NCBI RefSeq assembly: GCF_025244905.1
Contig: NZ_CP104285.1
Location: forward strand, 2,108,001-2,172,000
Reading direction: 5' to 3'
Length of the DNA stretch: 64,000 nucleotides
Origin: Enterobacter mori
GTDB taxonomy: Bacteria; Pseudomonadota; Gammaproteobacteria; Enterobacterales; Enterobacteriaceae
A program made the translations under genes and the position numbers. Below are positions 1 through 8,562 of the stretch, one piece after another. Each line of letters opens with the position of its first letter. The first letter of the stretch is position 1. The notes beneath the pieces were generated by a model. The model did not search any database. It was not told the origin of the DNA and saw nothing but the letters and a program-made list of their open reading frames with translations.

Positions 1-1
1 C

Positions 2-1408
2 TGGCAACTGACCATCATCATGACATTGATGATGGGCGGGTGGTGCCTGCTTGCCAGTAAATTTCGCCTGGGTGCACTTGCCGATCTGCTTTCTCATCCC
101 ATTCTTACAGGGTTGCTTAATGGCGTAGCCGTGACGATCATTGTCGGCCAATTAGGCAAAGTCTTGGGGATCAAGCTTGATGAGGCGGAGGTTATTGAGA
201 AAATAATGGCCCTGCCAGGACGACTTCCAGACAGCCATTTATTAACCGTAGGGATATCACTTTTAACGTTAATTATTTTAATGGTTATTAAAACGTATCG
301 CAGCAACTGGCCTGCACCGTTGATTGCGATTGTGATAACAACATTTCTGGCGTGGGGAATATCTGCACAACATTTCGGTATTGCCACGATTGGGGGCGAC
401 GGGTTTCAGTCTGGTTTACCCATCGTTAACTGGGGAACATTCCAGCCCGGCCCGATGCGTGATTTAGTGATCCCTGCGCTGAACCTGGCTTTGGTCAGTT
501 TTGTCAGTTTGATGCTGACCGCCCGCAGTTTCGCCGCGAAAAATGGCTATGAAATCAATGCTGATGCAGAGTTCCGGGCACTGGGTATCGCAAACCTCAT
601 GTCGGGATTATCTCAGGGTTTTGCTATCAGTGGAGCCGATTCTCGAACCGCGGTAAATGATTCCGTTGGTGGGAAAAGTCAGCTGGTTTCCATAGTCGCT
701 GCCTTACTCATTGGTATCGTAGTGATATTTTTCACTCAGCCATTACAATTTATTCCCGTATCTGCATTAGGTGTCGTTCTAATGTATGCATCCTGGTCAC
801 TGATTGACTTACGGGGTTTATGGAACCTGAGGCGAAGAAATAAACAGGCATTTCGCCTGGCCTTTTTCACGTTTGGCTGTGTTTTAATTATCGGCGTTAT
901 CCAGGGGATCGGCCTTGCGGTGTTGCTTGGCCTGTTACAGTTTCTTCGTACCGTATTTCGTCCCTCTGAGCACCTGCTGGGTACTGACGAAAATGGAATG
1001 ATCCACTCATTAGGAAACACTAACGATATTAAAATGGTCCCGGGCGTGCTGATGTATCGATTTAACTCACCCTTGACCTATTTTAATGTGGCTTATTTCA
1101 AACGTCGGGTATTGAACTTAGTTGATGGCGCAGCATTACAACCCAAATGGGTGGTCATCGATGCCGTTGCTTGTTTCACCTATTCAGACATCAGTGTCCT
1201 GGCAACCATTAATGAGTTAAAGCGTGACCTGAAAGGTCGCAAGATTACGTTAATCCTTGCGGGCAGGAAAACGGAGTTAACACGCTGGTTTAAAGACAGT
1301 CGGCCAACAATGAATGATGATGACATGATAATGGCGCCAGACCTCTATCTGGCACTTCGGTTCATTCAAAGCAAAGAGAGTGCGAGTGAATCAGGTGGAG
1401 AGGCATAA
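2..1408 (+). CDS. SulP-family anion transporter, 5' truncated by window edge
   Basis: The reading frame is open to the left edge, so the gene starts outside the window. The visible 469 codons show repeated hydrophobic segments and then a cytoplasmic tail from about codon 340 with the alternating pattern of a STAS domain (VVIDAVACFTYSDIS). This is the layout of SulP sulfate/anion permeases, which are inner-membrane carriers for sulfate, bicarbonate or dicarboxylates; the substrate cannot be told from sequence. Roughly 100 N-terminal residues of the usual 550-580 are missing. The next gene, dmsD, is convergent. The fold assignment is firm, the substrate is open. Confidence 0.85.
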   Translation, partial: WQLTIIMTLMMGGWCLLASKFRLGALADLLSHPILTGLLNGVAVTIIVGQLGKVLGIKLDEAEVIEKIMALPGRLPDSHLLTVGISLLTLIILMVIKTYRSNWPAPLIAIVITTFLAWGISAQHFGIATIGGDGFQSGLPIVNWGTFQPGPMRDLVIPALNLALVSFVSLMLTARSFAAKNGYEINADAEFRALGIANLMSGLSQGFAISGADSRTAVNDSVGGKSQLVSIVAALLIGIVVIFFTQPLQFIPVSALGVVLMYASWSLIDLRGLWNLRRRNKQAFRLAFFTFGCVLIIGVIQGIGLAVLLGLLQFLRTVFRPSEHLLGTDENGMIHSLGNTNDIKMVPGVLMYRFNSPLTYFNVAYFKRRVLNLVDGAALQPKWVVIDAVACFTYSDISVLATINELKRDLKGRKITLILAGRKTELTRWFKDSRPTMNDDDMIMAPDLYLALRFIQSKESASESGGEA

Positions 1409-1425
1409 ACCAAAGCCAGGTTAAA

Positions 1426-1452
1426 GGCTTGCCCGCCACCCGCGAGCAAGCC
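1426..1452. terminator. Inverted repeat between SulP gene and dmsD
   Basis: The arms GGCTTGC and GCAAGCC (7 bp, 13-nt loop) lie in the short gap between two convergent genes. There is no clear T-run, so terminator activity is inferred from position. Confidence 0.4.
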
Positions 1453-1459
1453 ACACCCC

Positions 1460-2074
1460 TTAGCGATACAGCGTCTTTTCCGCAACGGGAACAAGCAATG
1501 CAGAACGCCAGTCCGCGAGCGTCAGCTGCGCGAGTTGACCCAGTGCGGTATAAAACGGATGCCCGGCGTTGTCGACAAACACCGACAGGAAGCGGGTGCT
1601 CCACGTCAGCAGGTGCCACGCCAGAAGCCGATCGCACTCCGCTTCGCGGCCATTCTCGGCCAGCCACGCCGCCAGCAGCAGCAAGGTGCCGAAATGATCT
1701 TCCGGTTCATTTTGCTGCATCTCAAAAGCGATATTATTCTCACGCAACCACTGGCGCAGCGCGAGGGTTGAGTCGCCAAACAGCACGGATTCGCGGTCCA
1801 GCCAGACGGAACCCCACGGCGGTGCGGGCAGGGCATAAGGGCCAATAAACAGCCGTTGCCACGCCTCCGTCAGCGGCTCATCGGCAGACGCGGCAAAGGT
1901 GTCAGCTACAGGCTGCAACATTTCCGGCGGCAGGGGCCAGTCCTGAATCCATTCGCCAGCGGTAAGCGCCCGCACCAGCGGCGCAGCCTGCTCGCTGTCA
2001 GGAGAATAATAAAACAGTGCGCCCAATACCCGGGCGCTAAACGCGAACGATTCACGTGGTGAGACGTCTTTCAT
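1460..2074 (-). CDS. dmsD: Tat proofreading chaperone DmsD
   Basis: A 204-residue protein, the usual length of DmsD, with the conserved stretches PPWGSVWLDRESV, FGDSTLALRQW and QNEPEDHFG that mark the TorD/DmsD family. DmsD is a cytoplasmic chaperone that binds the twin-arginine signal of DMSO-reductase-type catalytic subunits and holds them until the molybdenum cofactor is inserted. Here its client is evidently the YnfE-type protein encoded 94 bp upstream on the same strand. The start is supported by the purine-rich AAAGGAAGG ahead of the ATG. In E. coli dmsD closes the ynfEFGH operon; here it follows ynfE directly. Confidence 0.95.
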   Translation of the reverse strand: MKDVSPRESFAFSARVLGALFYYSPDSEQAAPLVRALTAGEWIQDWPLPPEMLQPVADTFAASADEPLTEAWQRLFIGPYALPAPPWGSVWLDRESVLFGDSTLALRQWLRENNIAFEMQQNEPEDHFGTLLLLAAWLAENGREAECDRLLAWHLLTWSTRFLSVFVDNAGHPFYTALGQLAQLTLADWRSALLVPVAEKTLYR

Positions 2075-2090
2075 TACAACCTTCCTTTCT

Positions 2091-2111
2091 CGCGCGGAAG
2101 ATGTCCGCGCG
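2091..2111. repeat. Hairpin between ynfE and dmsD
   Basis: Perfect 8-bp arms CGCGCGGA and TCCGCGCG enclose a 5-nt loop inside the 94-bp gap, just ahead of the dmsD ribosome-binding site. There is no T-run. It could stabilise the upstream mRNA or mark a deletion scar where ynfFGH are expected. Confidence 0.5.
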
Positions 2112-2168
2112 ACTGTGTTAACCCATAATACTGACCAAAGAATAAACCATGGTCTCGCGTTTCACCCT

Positions 2169-4607
2169 CTACACCTTCTCGATCTGAACCAGGTTGGTGT
2201 GCTGCGGGTTACCTTTTGCCAATGGTGACGGGCGGTGTGTGGTCAGGGTGTTGATGCACGAACCGTGGTCGATACGATCGCCACTCATATTGGCATCGTG
2301 CCACGCTCCCTGGCCCATGGCGCTCACGCCGGGCATGATGCGGGGCGTCACTTTCGCTTCGATTCTCACCTCACCGCGATCGTTAAAGACGCGCACTTTA
2401 TCGCCATTCTTAATGCCGCGTTTTTCGGCATCGACAGGATTAAGCCAGACTTCCTGACGGCAGGCGGCTTTCAGCACATCAACGTTGCCGTAGCTGGAGT
2501 GGGTACGGGCTTTAAAGTGGAAGCCGAACAGCTGAAGTGGGAACTGCGCGCGCTCGGGGGCATCCCATCCGTCAAAGGTCGATGCGTAGACGGGAAGGGG
2601 GCTGATGGTCTCATCCTTTTCCAGCTCCCAGGTGGTCGCGATCTCCGCGAGTTTGCTGGAGTAGATTTCAATCTTGCCCGATGGCGTTTTCAGCGGATTG
2701 GCCTCCGGGTTTTCGCGGAATTTTTTATAGGCCACAAAGTGTCCGTTCGGATCTTTGCGCTTATAAATGCCCATTTTTTTCAGCTCATCATAGGACGGAA
2801 GCTTGGGGTCTTTCTCGAGCATTTTGGCATACAGGAACTGCAGCCACTGTTCCTGCGTCCGTCCTTCGGTGAATTTCTGATGGATATCCGGTCCGAGGCG
2901 TTTTGCCACTTCGCTCATGATCCAGTAGATAGGCTTACGCTCAAACTTCGGCGCCGTCACGGGCTGGAGGAAAATCAGGTAGCCCATGTTGCCTGCATAA
3001 TCATTAGGAATAATGTCTTCCTGCTCGACGGTCATCAGGTCCGGCAACACGATATCGGCGTACTTCGCTGACGAGGTCATGAAGTTGTCGATGACGACAA
3101 TCATTTCGCACTTGCTTTCGTCTTGCAGGATCTCGTGAGTTTTATTGATATCAGAGTGCTGGTTAATAATGGTGTTGCCCGCATAGTTCCAGATGAACTT
3201 AATTGGCACGTCCAGCTTATCCTTACCGCGCACGCCGTCGCGCAGGGCGGTCATCTCCGGCCCGCGGGCGATGGCGTCCGTCCAGCTGAAGCAGGAGATT
3301 TGCGTTTTGACCGGGTTTTCCGGGAGCGGCATACGTTCAATGGTGATGGTGTAGGTTGACTCACGCGCGCCGCTGTTCCCGCCGTTAACCCCCACGTTAC
3401 CGGTGAGGATCGGTAGCATCGCGATGGCGCGGGATGTCAGCTCGCCGTTCGCCTGGCGCTGTGGTCCCCAGCCCTGACAGATATAGGCCGGTTTTGCGGA
3501 GCCGATTTCGCGGGCAAGCTTAACGATGCGATCCGCTGGAATGCCGGTGATGCGGGAGGCCCACTCAGGGGTTTTCGCCGTGTGGTCATCACCCTGGCCG
3601 AGAATATACGCTTTGTAGTGAGCGTTAGCGGGCGCGCCTTCCGGCAGCGTTTTTTCATCATAGCCGACGCAATATTTATCCAGGAACGGCTGGTCCACCA
3701 GGTTTTCGTCGATCAATACCCACGCGATGCCCGCAACCAGGGCGGCATCGGTGCCCGGACGAATAGGGATCCACTCGTCTTCACGTCCGGCGGCGGTGTC
3801 CGTGTAGCGCGGATCGATGACGATCATGCGCGCGTTGGAGCGCTCGCGAGCCTGCTCCAGATAATACGTAATCCCACCGCCGCTCATGCGCGTTTCCGCC
3901 GGGTTATTGCCGAACATCACCACCAGCCTGGTGTTTTCAATATCCGAGGTGCTGTTCCCGTCGTTGCTGCCGTAGGTATAAGGCATCGCGCAGGCGATTT
4001 GCGCCGTGCTGTAGGTGCCGTAGTGGCTCAGAAAGCCGCCGTAGCAGTTCATCAGGCGCGCCACCAGCGAAGCGTAAGGAGAGGAGCGGGTGATATTGCC
4101 GCCGACGATGCCGGAAGAGTAGTTGATGTAAACCGCTTCGTTACCGTATCTGGAGACCACGTCTTTCAGGCTGGCGGTGATGGTGTTCAGGGCTTCATCC
4201 CATGTGATGCGCTCAAACTTGCCTTCACCGCGTTTGCCTACACGTTTCATCGGGTAGTTCAGACGATCGGGGTGATTGATACGACGGCGGATAGAGCGTC
4301 CGCGCAGGCAGGCACGTACCTGATGGTTTCCGTAAATATCCTCGCCGGTGTTGTCCGTTTCAACCCAGTAAACTTCATCGTCGCGGACGTGCAGGCGCAG
4401 TGCGCAGCGGCTGCCGCAGTTGACCGAACAGGCTCCCCACACCACTTTATCTTCCGCAGGCTGGACGGCGTTTTGCACTGCAGCAGCGGCAGTTTTCAAA
4501 CCAAACGGTAGTGAGAGTCCACCCGCGGCAAGCGCCAGAGAACCCATCGCTGTAGATTTAACAAGAGTTCGGCGGCTAATACCGCCGTGATGATCGACCT
4601 CAGACAT
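2169..4607 (-). CDS. ynfE: DMSO/selenate-reductase-type molybdoenzyme catalytic subunit YnfE
   Basis: An 812-residue Tat-exported molybdopterin oxidoreductase. The twin-arginine motif SRRTLVK is at residues 11-17, followed by a hydrophobic stretch. The [4Fe-4S] cysteines are C60, C64, C68 and C100, and Ser200 in GTYSTAQ sits where the family's Mo-ligating serine is. It is close to E. coli YnfE over its length, including the C-terminal KGNPQHTNLVQIEK. YnfE/YnfF reduce selenate and DMSO-like S/N-oxides at the inner membrane and normally need a YnfG iron-sulfur subunit and a YnfH anchor. Neither is encoded here: only dmsD follows. The enzyme is either served by subunits from another locus (e.g. 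DmsBC) or is disconnected. Confidence 0.93.
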   Translation of the reverse strand: MSEVDHHGGISRRTLVKSTAMGSLALAAGGLSLPFGLKTAAAAVQNAVQPAEDKVVWGACSVNCGSRCALRLHVRDDEVYWVETDNTGEDIYGNHQVRACLRGRSIRRRINHPDRLNYPMKRVGKRGEGKFERITWDEALNTITASLKDVVSRYGNEAVYINYSSGIVGGNITRSSPYASLVARLMNCYGGFLSHYGTYSTAQIACAMPYTYGSNDGNSTSDIENTRLVVMFGNNPAETRMSGGGITYYLEQARERSNARMIVIDPRYTDTAAGREDEWIPIRPGTDAALVAGIAWVLIDENLVDQPFLDKYCVGYDEKTLPEGAPANAHYKAYILGQGDDHTAKTPEWASRITGIPADRIVKLAREIGSAKPAYICQGWGPQRQANGELTSRAIAMLPILTGNVGVNGGNSGARESTYTITIERMPLPENPVKTQISCFSWTDAIARGPEMTALRDGVRGKDKLDVPIKFIWNYAGNTIINQHSDINKTHEILQDESKCEMIVVIDNFMTSSAKYADIVLPDLMTVEQEDIIPNDYAGNMGYLIFLQPVTAPKFERKPIYWIMSEVAKRLGPDIHQKFTEGRTQEQWLQFLYAKMLEKDPKLPSYDELKKMGIYKRKDPNGHFVAYKKFRENPEANPLKTPSGKIEIYSSKLAEIATTWELEKDETISPLPVYASTFDGWDAPERAQFPLQLFGFHFKARTHSSYGNVDVLKAACRQEVWLNPVDAEKRGIKNGDKVRVFNDRGEVRIEAKVTPRIMPGVSAMGQGAWHDANMSGDRIDHGSCINTLTTHRPSPLAKGNPQHTNLVQIEKV

Positions 4608-4740
4608 GGCTCACCCCAACATTGAGATTACGTATTATTTTTACCCGTGATTACAACCGGGCTAATGATGGGGTGAGTGTTACTTATTTTGAGGTACTAA
4701 ATGTTAATCCTTATCAAATCAATGGACATAGAGCGGGAAG

Positions 4741-5034
4741 TTACTGTGGTTCACTCGGTGCATTGTCCTGGCTGCCAGCGGCAGCGCCACTTCCTGTGCG
4801 GGTGTATAAAATTTTAAAGGTGTCGTTGGCACAATGACCCACCACCTGCGCGTCCGGCTGGTCCGCCTGATCGTTTGGCACAATATTTAGCGTAAAGCCT
4901 GACTCAGGTACACCGTTGTTAACGATCTTTTGCTGAATGTCGCTTTTGACGCGCTCGCAGGAATCTGGCGCGGCCATGGCGGTCGTCGAGGCACTCACTA
5001 ACAGCAGGGCGGTAATCCAGGTTAACCGTTTCAT
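4741..5034 (-). CDS. ynfD: YnfD, DUF1161 periplasmic protein
   Basis: A 97-residue precursor with a clear signal peptide (MKRLTWITALLLVSASTTAMA, cleavage after A-M-A) and a small mature domain with two cysteines (PDSCERVK and VGHCAND), matching the DUF1161 family of E. coli YnfD. The function is unknown; the two cysteines suggest a disulfide in the periplasm. A strong AAAGGAGCAACAG precedes the ATG. It lies on the same strand as ynfE with a 133-bp gap, as in E. coli, so it probably has its own promoter. Confidence 0.9.
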   Translation of the reverse strand: MKRLTWITALLLVSASTTAMAAPDSCERVKSDIQQKIVNNGVPESGFTLNIVPNDQADQPDAQVVGHCANDTFKILYTRTGSGAAAGSQDNAPSEPQ

Positions 5035-5136
5035 CTGTTGCTCCTTTTCTCTGTGTAGATGTTAAGCATAGCAGGGTAATGGTAAGCTTTTGTTTTTAAG
5101 CTCATCTTTCTGAATTGTCCTGGTACCAGGCCAACA

Positions 5137-5991
5137 TCACAGAATGAATTGCGAATATTTATGCTGATTCTCAACCAGATAGGAAGGCATAGTGCGTGTT
5201 GACACTTCCTGTTTGACCAGTTTTCGGTCACGTCCCCAGATATCTTCTGCGTTGCTGATCACCTTCATAATATGTGCCGGGTTATTGAATTCCGGCAGAT
5301 CGTATTCAGTATGGGAAATGGTCGACATCTTCTCGGAAATTCTTTCAGGGGTCATCACCCATGAAAAATGCCAGCCGCCATCTCGCACAATCTTATTATT
5401 GATTTTTAACCAGTTCCATTTAAACCATGACCAGTTTTTATCTTTGCGGGCACGCTTCCAGTTTCTGAACGATTCAGGCTCACCCTGGAAGAAATGCTTA
5501 AGGTTGTAATATGACGTAGCGCGAGGTAGTGTGCATTTTCTCGGCGTATCATCCATGTTGTGAACCTGCAGATTGAACTGATAGTTGAACACATTTTGAT
5601 GAATAGTGGTGCAGAGAGCTTTCGGATTAATAGCCCGAATCGTTTCTGGGGAGAATATTTCGTCAACGTCTGATATCAAAATCAGATCGTCATCCGCTGC
5701 TTCTTTTAATCCATTCATAATGGAGTTGCGCAGTGCTGCTTCATTTGCCCATGCGTCAACCTGGCTATTATCCACTCTATTTAAAATAGGCTGTGCATCG
5801 AAAGGCACATAAATGATTTTGTCTTTGAATTTGGCAAATTTCGTAATATCGAAATGTAAGCTGCGCGGAATGCCCGTAAACGAGTGCGTGGCTTCAACAA
5901 TGACAAAACGGTCAACGACATCAGCAAGAGTATGTAATCTGATGTCGAGCAGCATATCTTCGTCATAGTATAAAAAACAATCGTAAATCAT
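5137..5991 (-). CDS. Glycosyltransferase family 17 protein
   Basis: A 284-residue protein without signal peptide or membrane segment. The N-terminus MIYDCFLYYDEDMLLDIRL, the WANEAALRN block (81-89) and the acidic DVDEI (108-112) are typical of family GT17, the bacterial relatives of eukaryotic bisecting N-acetylglucosaminyltransferase. Acceptor and sugar are unknown; a surface glycan is the usual guess. The sequence is visibly richer in A/T than ynfD and ynfC, and the gene interrupts the ynfD-ynfC neighbourhood of E. coli, so it is likely an insertion. No other glycan gene is nearby. Confidence 0.8.
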   Translation of the reverse strand: MIYDCFLYYDEDMLLDIRLHTLADVVDRFVIVEATHSFTGIPRSLHFDITKFAKFKDKIIYVPFDAQPILNRVDNSQVDAWANEAALRNSIMNGLKEAADDDLILISDVDEIFSPETIRAINPKALCTTIHQNVFNYQFNLQVHNMDDTPRKCTLPRATSYYNLKHFFQGEPESFRNWKRARKDKNWSWFKWNWLKINNKIVRDGGWHFSWVMTPERISEKMSTISHTEYDLPEFNNPAHIMKVISNAEDIWGRDRKLVKQEVSTRTMPSYLVENQHKYSQFIL

Positions 5992-6183
5992 GATGTTAAC
6001 CCAAAATTTTTAAGAATTTGATTTTGTAATATTATTGATACTGCTGGCCCAAAGTAGTCACTTTGACAAGCCTCGTCAATGCTAACGCGTGATTTATCGA
6101 GGGCGAAGAGACAAATGATCTGCTGTTATGTAAGTTGCTGTATTTGCTAATATGATCTTATCTCTCTCAGAACGGTAACAAAT

Positions 6184-6894
6184 GTGAAGAACTACGCAGC
6201 GATAACGCTACTGGCAGCAACTCTCGTGGGGTGCGACAACAACTCCGCGCCGCTGTCATATACGCCTGAGATGGCGAGCTTTTCTAATGAATTCGATTTC
6301 GACCCGCTGCGCGGTCCGGTGAAAGACTTTACCCAGACGCTGTTTAACGACAAGGGGGAGGTGTCCAAGCGCGTGACCGGTACCCTGTCGACAGAAGGGT
6401 GCTTTGATACGCTGGAACTGCACGATCTTGAGAACAACACCGGCGTGGCGCTGGTGCTGGATGCGAATTACTACCTGGATGCCGAAACCCAGCAGCAGAA
6501 GGTTAAGCTGCAGGGGAAATGTCAGTTGGCGGAATTACCCTCTGCCGGGGTAACGTGGGAGACCGACGATAATGGATTCGTAGTCGCGGCCCACGGTAAA
6601 GAGATGGAAGTAAAGTACCGCTATGATGCGGATGGCTATCCGCTGGGCAAAACCACCGTCTCTGGGGATCAGCACTTATCGGTACAGTCGACACCGTCGA
6701 AGGATCTGCGCAAAAGAATGGATTTCTCGGCCGTGAGTTTGTTGAATGACAAGCCGCTCGGCAATGTGAAGCAAAGCTGCGACTACGATAGACATAACAA
6801 TCCGGTGAGTTGCGATCTGACGATCACCGATGACAGCGTTAAGCCCGCCGTTGAGCGCAAGTTCACCATTCAGAACAGCATCGACTACTACTGA
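6184..6894 (+). CDS. ynfC: YnfC family lipoprotein
   Basis: A 236-residue lipoprotein, the same length as E. coli YnfC, and near-identical in the block EMASFSNEFDFDPLRGPVK. The lipobox LVGC puts the acylated cysteine at residue 17. The next residue is Asp18, the classic Lol-avoidance signal, so the mature protein is expected in the inner membrane facing the periplasm. The start is GTG, with no strong Shine-Dalgarno. The function is unknown. It is followed by a BIME and convergent speG. Confidence 0.92.
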   Translation: MKNYAAITLLAATLVGCDNNSAPLSYTPEMASFSNEFDFDPLRGPVKDFTQTLFNDKGEVSKRVTGTLSTEGCFDTLELHDLENNTGVALVLDANYYLDAETQQQKVKLQGKCQLAELPSAGVTWETDDNGFVVAAHGKEMEVKYRYDADGYPLGKTTVSGDQHLSVQSTPSKDLRKRMDFSAVSLLNDKPLGNVKQSCDYDRHNNPVSCDLTITDDSVKPAVERKFTIQNSIDYY

Positions 6895-6932
6895 GCGGTC
6901 AGACCGCTGACAGCGTGCATTTTGTGCGTTTC

Positions 6933-7029
6933 GCCCGGCGGCGCTACGCTTGCACGGGCCTACAATGAAACGTGCAATCTATTGATATTTTTGCACAATG
7001 TAGGCCGGGTAAGCATAGCGCCACCCGGC
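6933..7029. repeat. BIME: pair of inverted REP units
   Basis: Two REP-type palindromes (CGCCCGGCGGCGCTACGC... and ...GGTAAGCATAGCGCCACCCGGC) face each other around a short spacer and could form a long cruciform. They lie between the convergent ynfC and speG, a usual place for BIMEs acting in mRNA 3'-end stabilisation or gyrase binding. The same core recurs at 20674 and 27721. Confidence 0.85.
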
Positions 7030-7073
7030 AAGAAAGACAGCTCAACTGCCTATAACAGGGTTTATCATTAATC

Positions 7074-7634
7074 TCATTGCGCGGTAGGTTTCAGCAGGCT
7101 GGCGCCTGACGGTTTATGTCCGGCCAGGTGCTGGTGTTGGAAGATGCACATACGGATGGTGTTGCGGTATTCGCCGTTGATAAAGAACTCGTGAATCAGT
7201 TCACCTTCCACCATAAAGCCCAGCTTGCGGTAGATATGGATCGCTTTCTCGTTCTCTTTATCCACGATGAGATAAAGCTTGTAGAGGTTCAGGACGTTGA
7301 ACCCGTAATCCATCGCCAGCTTTGCCGCCCGTGAGGCAAGACCTTTCCCCTGGTGCTCAGGCGAAATGATGATCTGGAACTCCGCCCGGCGGTGAACGTG
7401 GTTGATTTCCACCAGCTCGACCAGACCGGCTTTTTCACCTTCACACTCCACCACAAAACGGCGTTCGCTCTGATCGTGAATGTGCTTATCGTATAGATCC
7501 GACAGCTCGACGAAGGCCTCGTAAGGCTCTTCGAACCAGTAGCGCATCACGCTGGCATTGTTGTCGAGCTGGTGGACGAAACGGAGATCTTCACGCTCCA
7601 GCGGACGAAGCTTAATGTCATACAGTGCAGGCAT
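7074..7634 (-). CDS. speG: Spermidine N1-acetyltransferase SpeG
   Basis: A 186-residue GNAT acetyltransferase that transfers acetyl from acetyl-CoA to spermidine or spermine, detoxifying excess polyamine in the cytoplasm. [23 protein letters not shown] and the acetyl-CoA loop region [13 protein letters not shown] (Q/R-x-x-G-x-G/A) are near-identical to E. coli SpeG. The frame is open 30 codons further upstream, but the start at 7634 gives the family length and overlaps the ynfB stop by one base (TGATG), so the two genes are likely translationally coupled. Confidence 0.95.
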   Translation of the reverse strand: MPALYDIKLRPLEREDLRFVHQLDNNASVMRYWFEEPYEAFVELSDLYDKHIHDQSERRFVVECEGEKAGLVELVEINHVHRRAEFQIIISPEHQGKGLASRAAKLAMDYGFNVLNLYKLYLIVDKENEKAIHIYRKLGFMVEGELIHEFFINGEYRNTIRMCIFQHQHLAGHKPSGASLLKPTAQ

Positions 7635-7972
7635 CAGGGTGCAACCGTGCGGCCAGTACGGCGATCCAGGCAGCGCAAGGTGTTTGGCTCCCAGTAGGCA
7701 TTGACGTTGGCACTTTGCTGGCACTTATCGCGCGCGTCGAAAGCGACATCTTCTTTGTCCCACTCTTTCTCCACACGTGTGTTGACCTTCTGGCGAAGGC
7801 TGCGTGTGTCATTCCATTGTTCTTTGTCCATCGCCGCGTTCTGACGGCTTTGTGCGCTATCGCCGGATTCAATAACCAGCTTGCTGGTTTCGGCGGTAGC
7901 CGTCGCGGTGAAAGCAAGCGTTGACAGCGCCAGCGCGGCGGTCAGACAAAGGCGTTTGCTTAATGTAGTCAT
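7634..7972 (-). CDS. ynfB: YnfB, DUF1283 periplasmic protein
   Basis: A 112-residue exported protein. A signal peptide (about residues 1-27, ending TATATA) precedes a charged mature domain ([27 protein letters not shown]) that matches E. coli YnfB closely. Two cysteines remain in the mature part (DKCQQS and LRCLDRR). The function is unknown. It is transcribed with speG, whose ATG overlaps its TGA stop, so it may be co-expressed with polyamine acetylation. Confidence 0.92.
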   Translation of the reverse strand: MTTLSKRLCLTAALALSTLAFTATATAETSKLVIESGDSAQSRQNAAMDKEQWNDTRSLRQKVNTRVEKEWDKEDVAFDARDKCQQSANVNAYWEPNTLRCLDRRTGRTVAP

Positions 7973-8124
7973 AGCGTTTCCTTTTTAATGGGGGCAGATA
8001 ATCACGTAACCCTGTTCAGATTCTACACCAAAGCGAGATGACGTCATACCCGCGTGACCGGCCGGTCAACGTGAACGTTATCATCAGGTATGATGGTTAA
8101 ATAAATCCTCACATTAAGAGAAAT

Positions 8125-8451
8125 ATGATCAAAACCACGCTGGTTTTTTTTGCCACCGCGCTCTGCGAAATCATCGGTTGCTTCTTGCCCTGGCTTTGGC
8201 TGAAGAAGGGGGCATCCGTGTTGCTGCTCATCCCCGCGGGTGTTGCGCTGGCGCTTTTCGTCTGGCTGTTAACGCTGCATCCGGCTGCGAGCGGACGCGT
8301 CTACGCCGCGTACGGCGGTGTTTATGTCTGTACTGCGTTGCTGTGGCTTCGCGTAGTGGATGGGGTCAAGCTCAGCGTCTACGACTGGGCCGGTGCCCTG
8401 GTTGCGCTCTGTGGGATGCTGATCATCGTGGCGGGATGGGGGCGAACCTGA
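8125..8451 (+). CDS. ynfA: YnfA, UPF0060 small membrane protein
   Basis: A 108-residue protein of four predicted transmembrane helices. The family signature [19 protein letters not shown] is at residues 11-29, and [23 protein letters not shown] lies in the second half. UPF0060/YnfA is related to SMR-type exporters, and multidrug efflux has been proposed for Shigella YnfA; physiological substrates are unsettled. It is divergent from ynfB, as in E. coli. Confidence 0.93.
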   Translation: MIKTTLVFFATALCEIIGCFLPWLWLKKGASVLLLIPAGVALALFVWLLTLHPAASGRVYAAYGGVYVCTALLWLRVVDGVKLSVYDWAGALVALCGMLIIVAGWGRT

Positions 8452-8562
8452 GCGCCCTGTTTTTGTGATCTCTCGCTGATATTATAATCAATATACTTGT
8501 ATGGTAGTTGCGTAATTGCGTAAATTTCCTGCATCACAACATGCGATGTAAGGAAAGGAATT

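Noticed and set aside
2075-2168. Gap frame reading HGLFFGQYYGLTQ as a possible ynfH remnant
   Set aside because: It does not match the DmsC/YnfH C-terminus I can recall, and is too short to judge.
2235-3071. Open frame opposite ynfE
   Set aside because: Shadow of the molybdoenzyme gene, no recognisable protein features.
4608-4740. FNR site upstream of ynfE
   Set aside because: Only half-site matches (TTGAT / ATCAA) without correct spacing were found.
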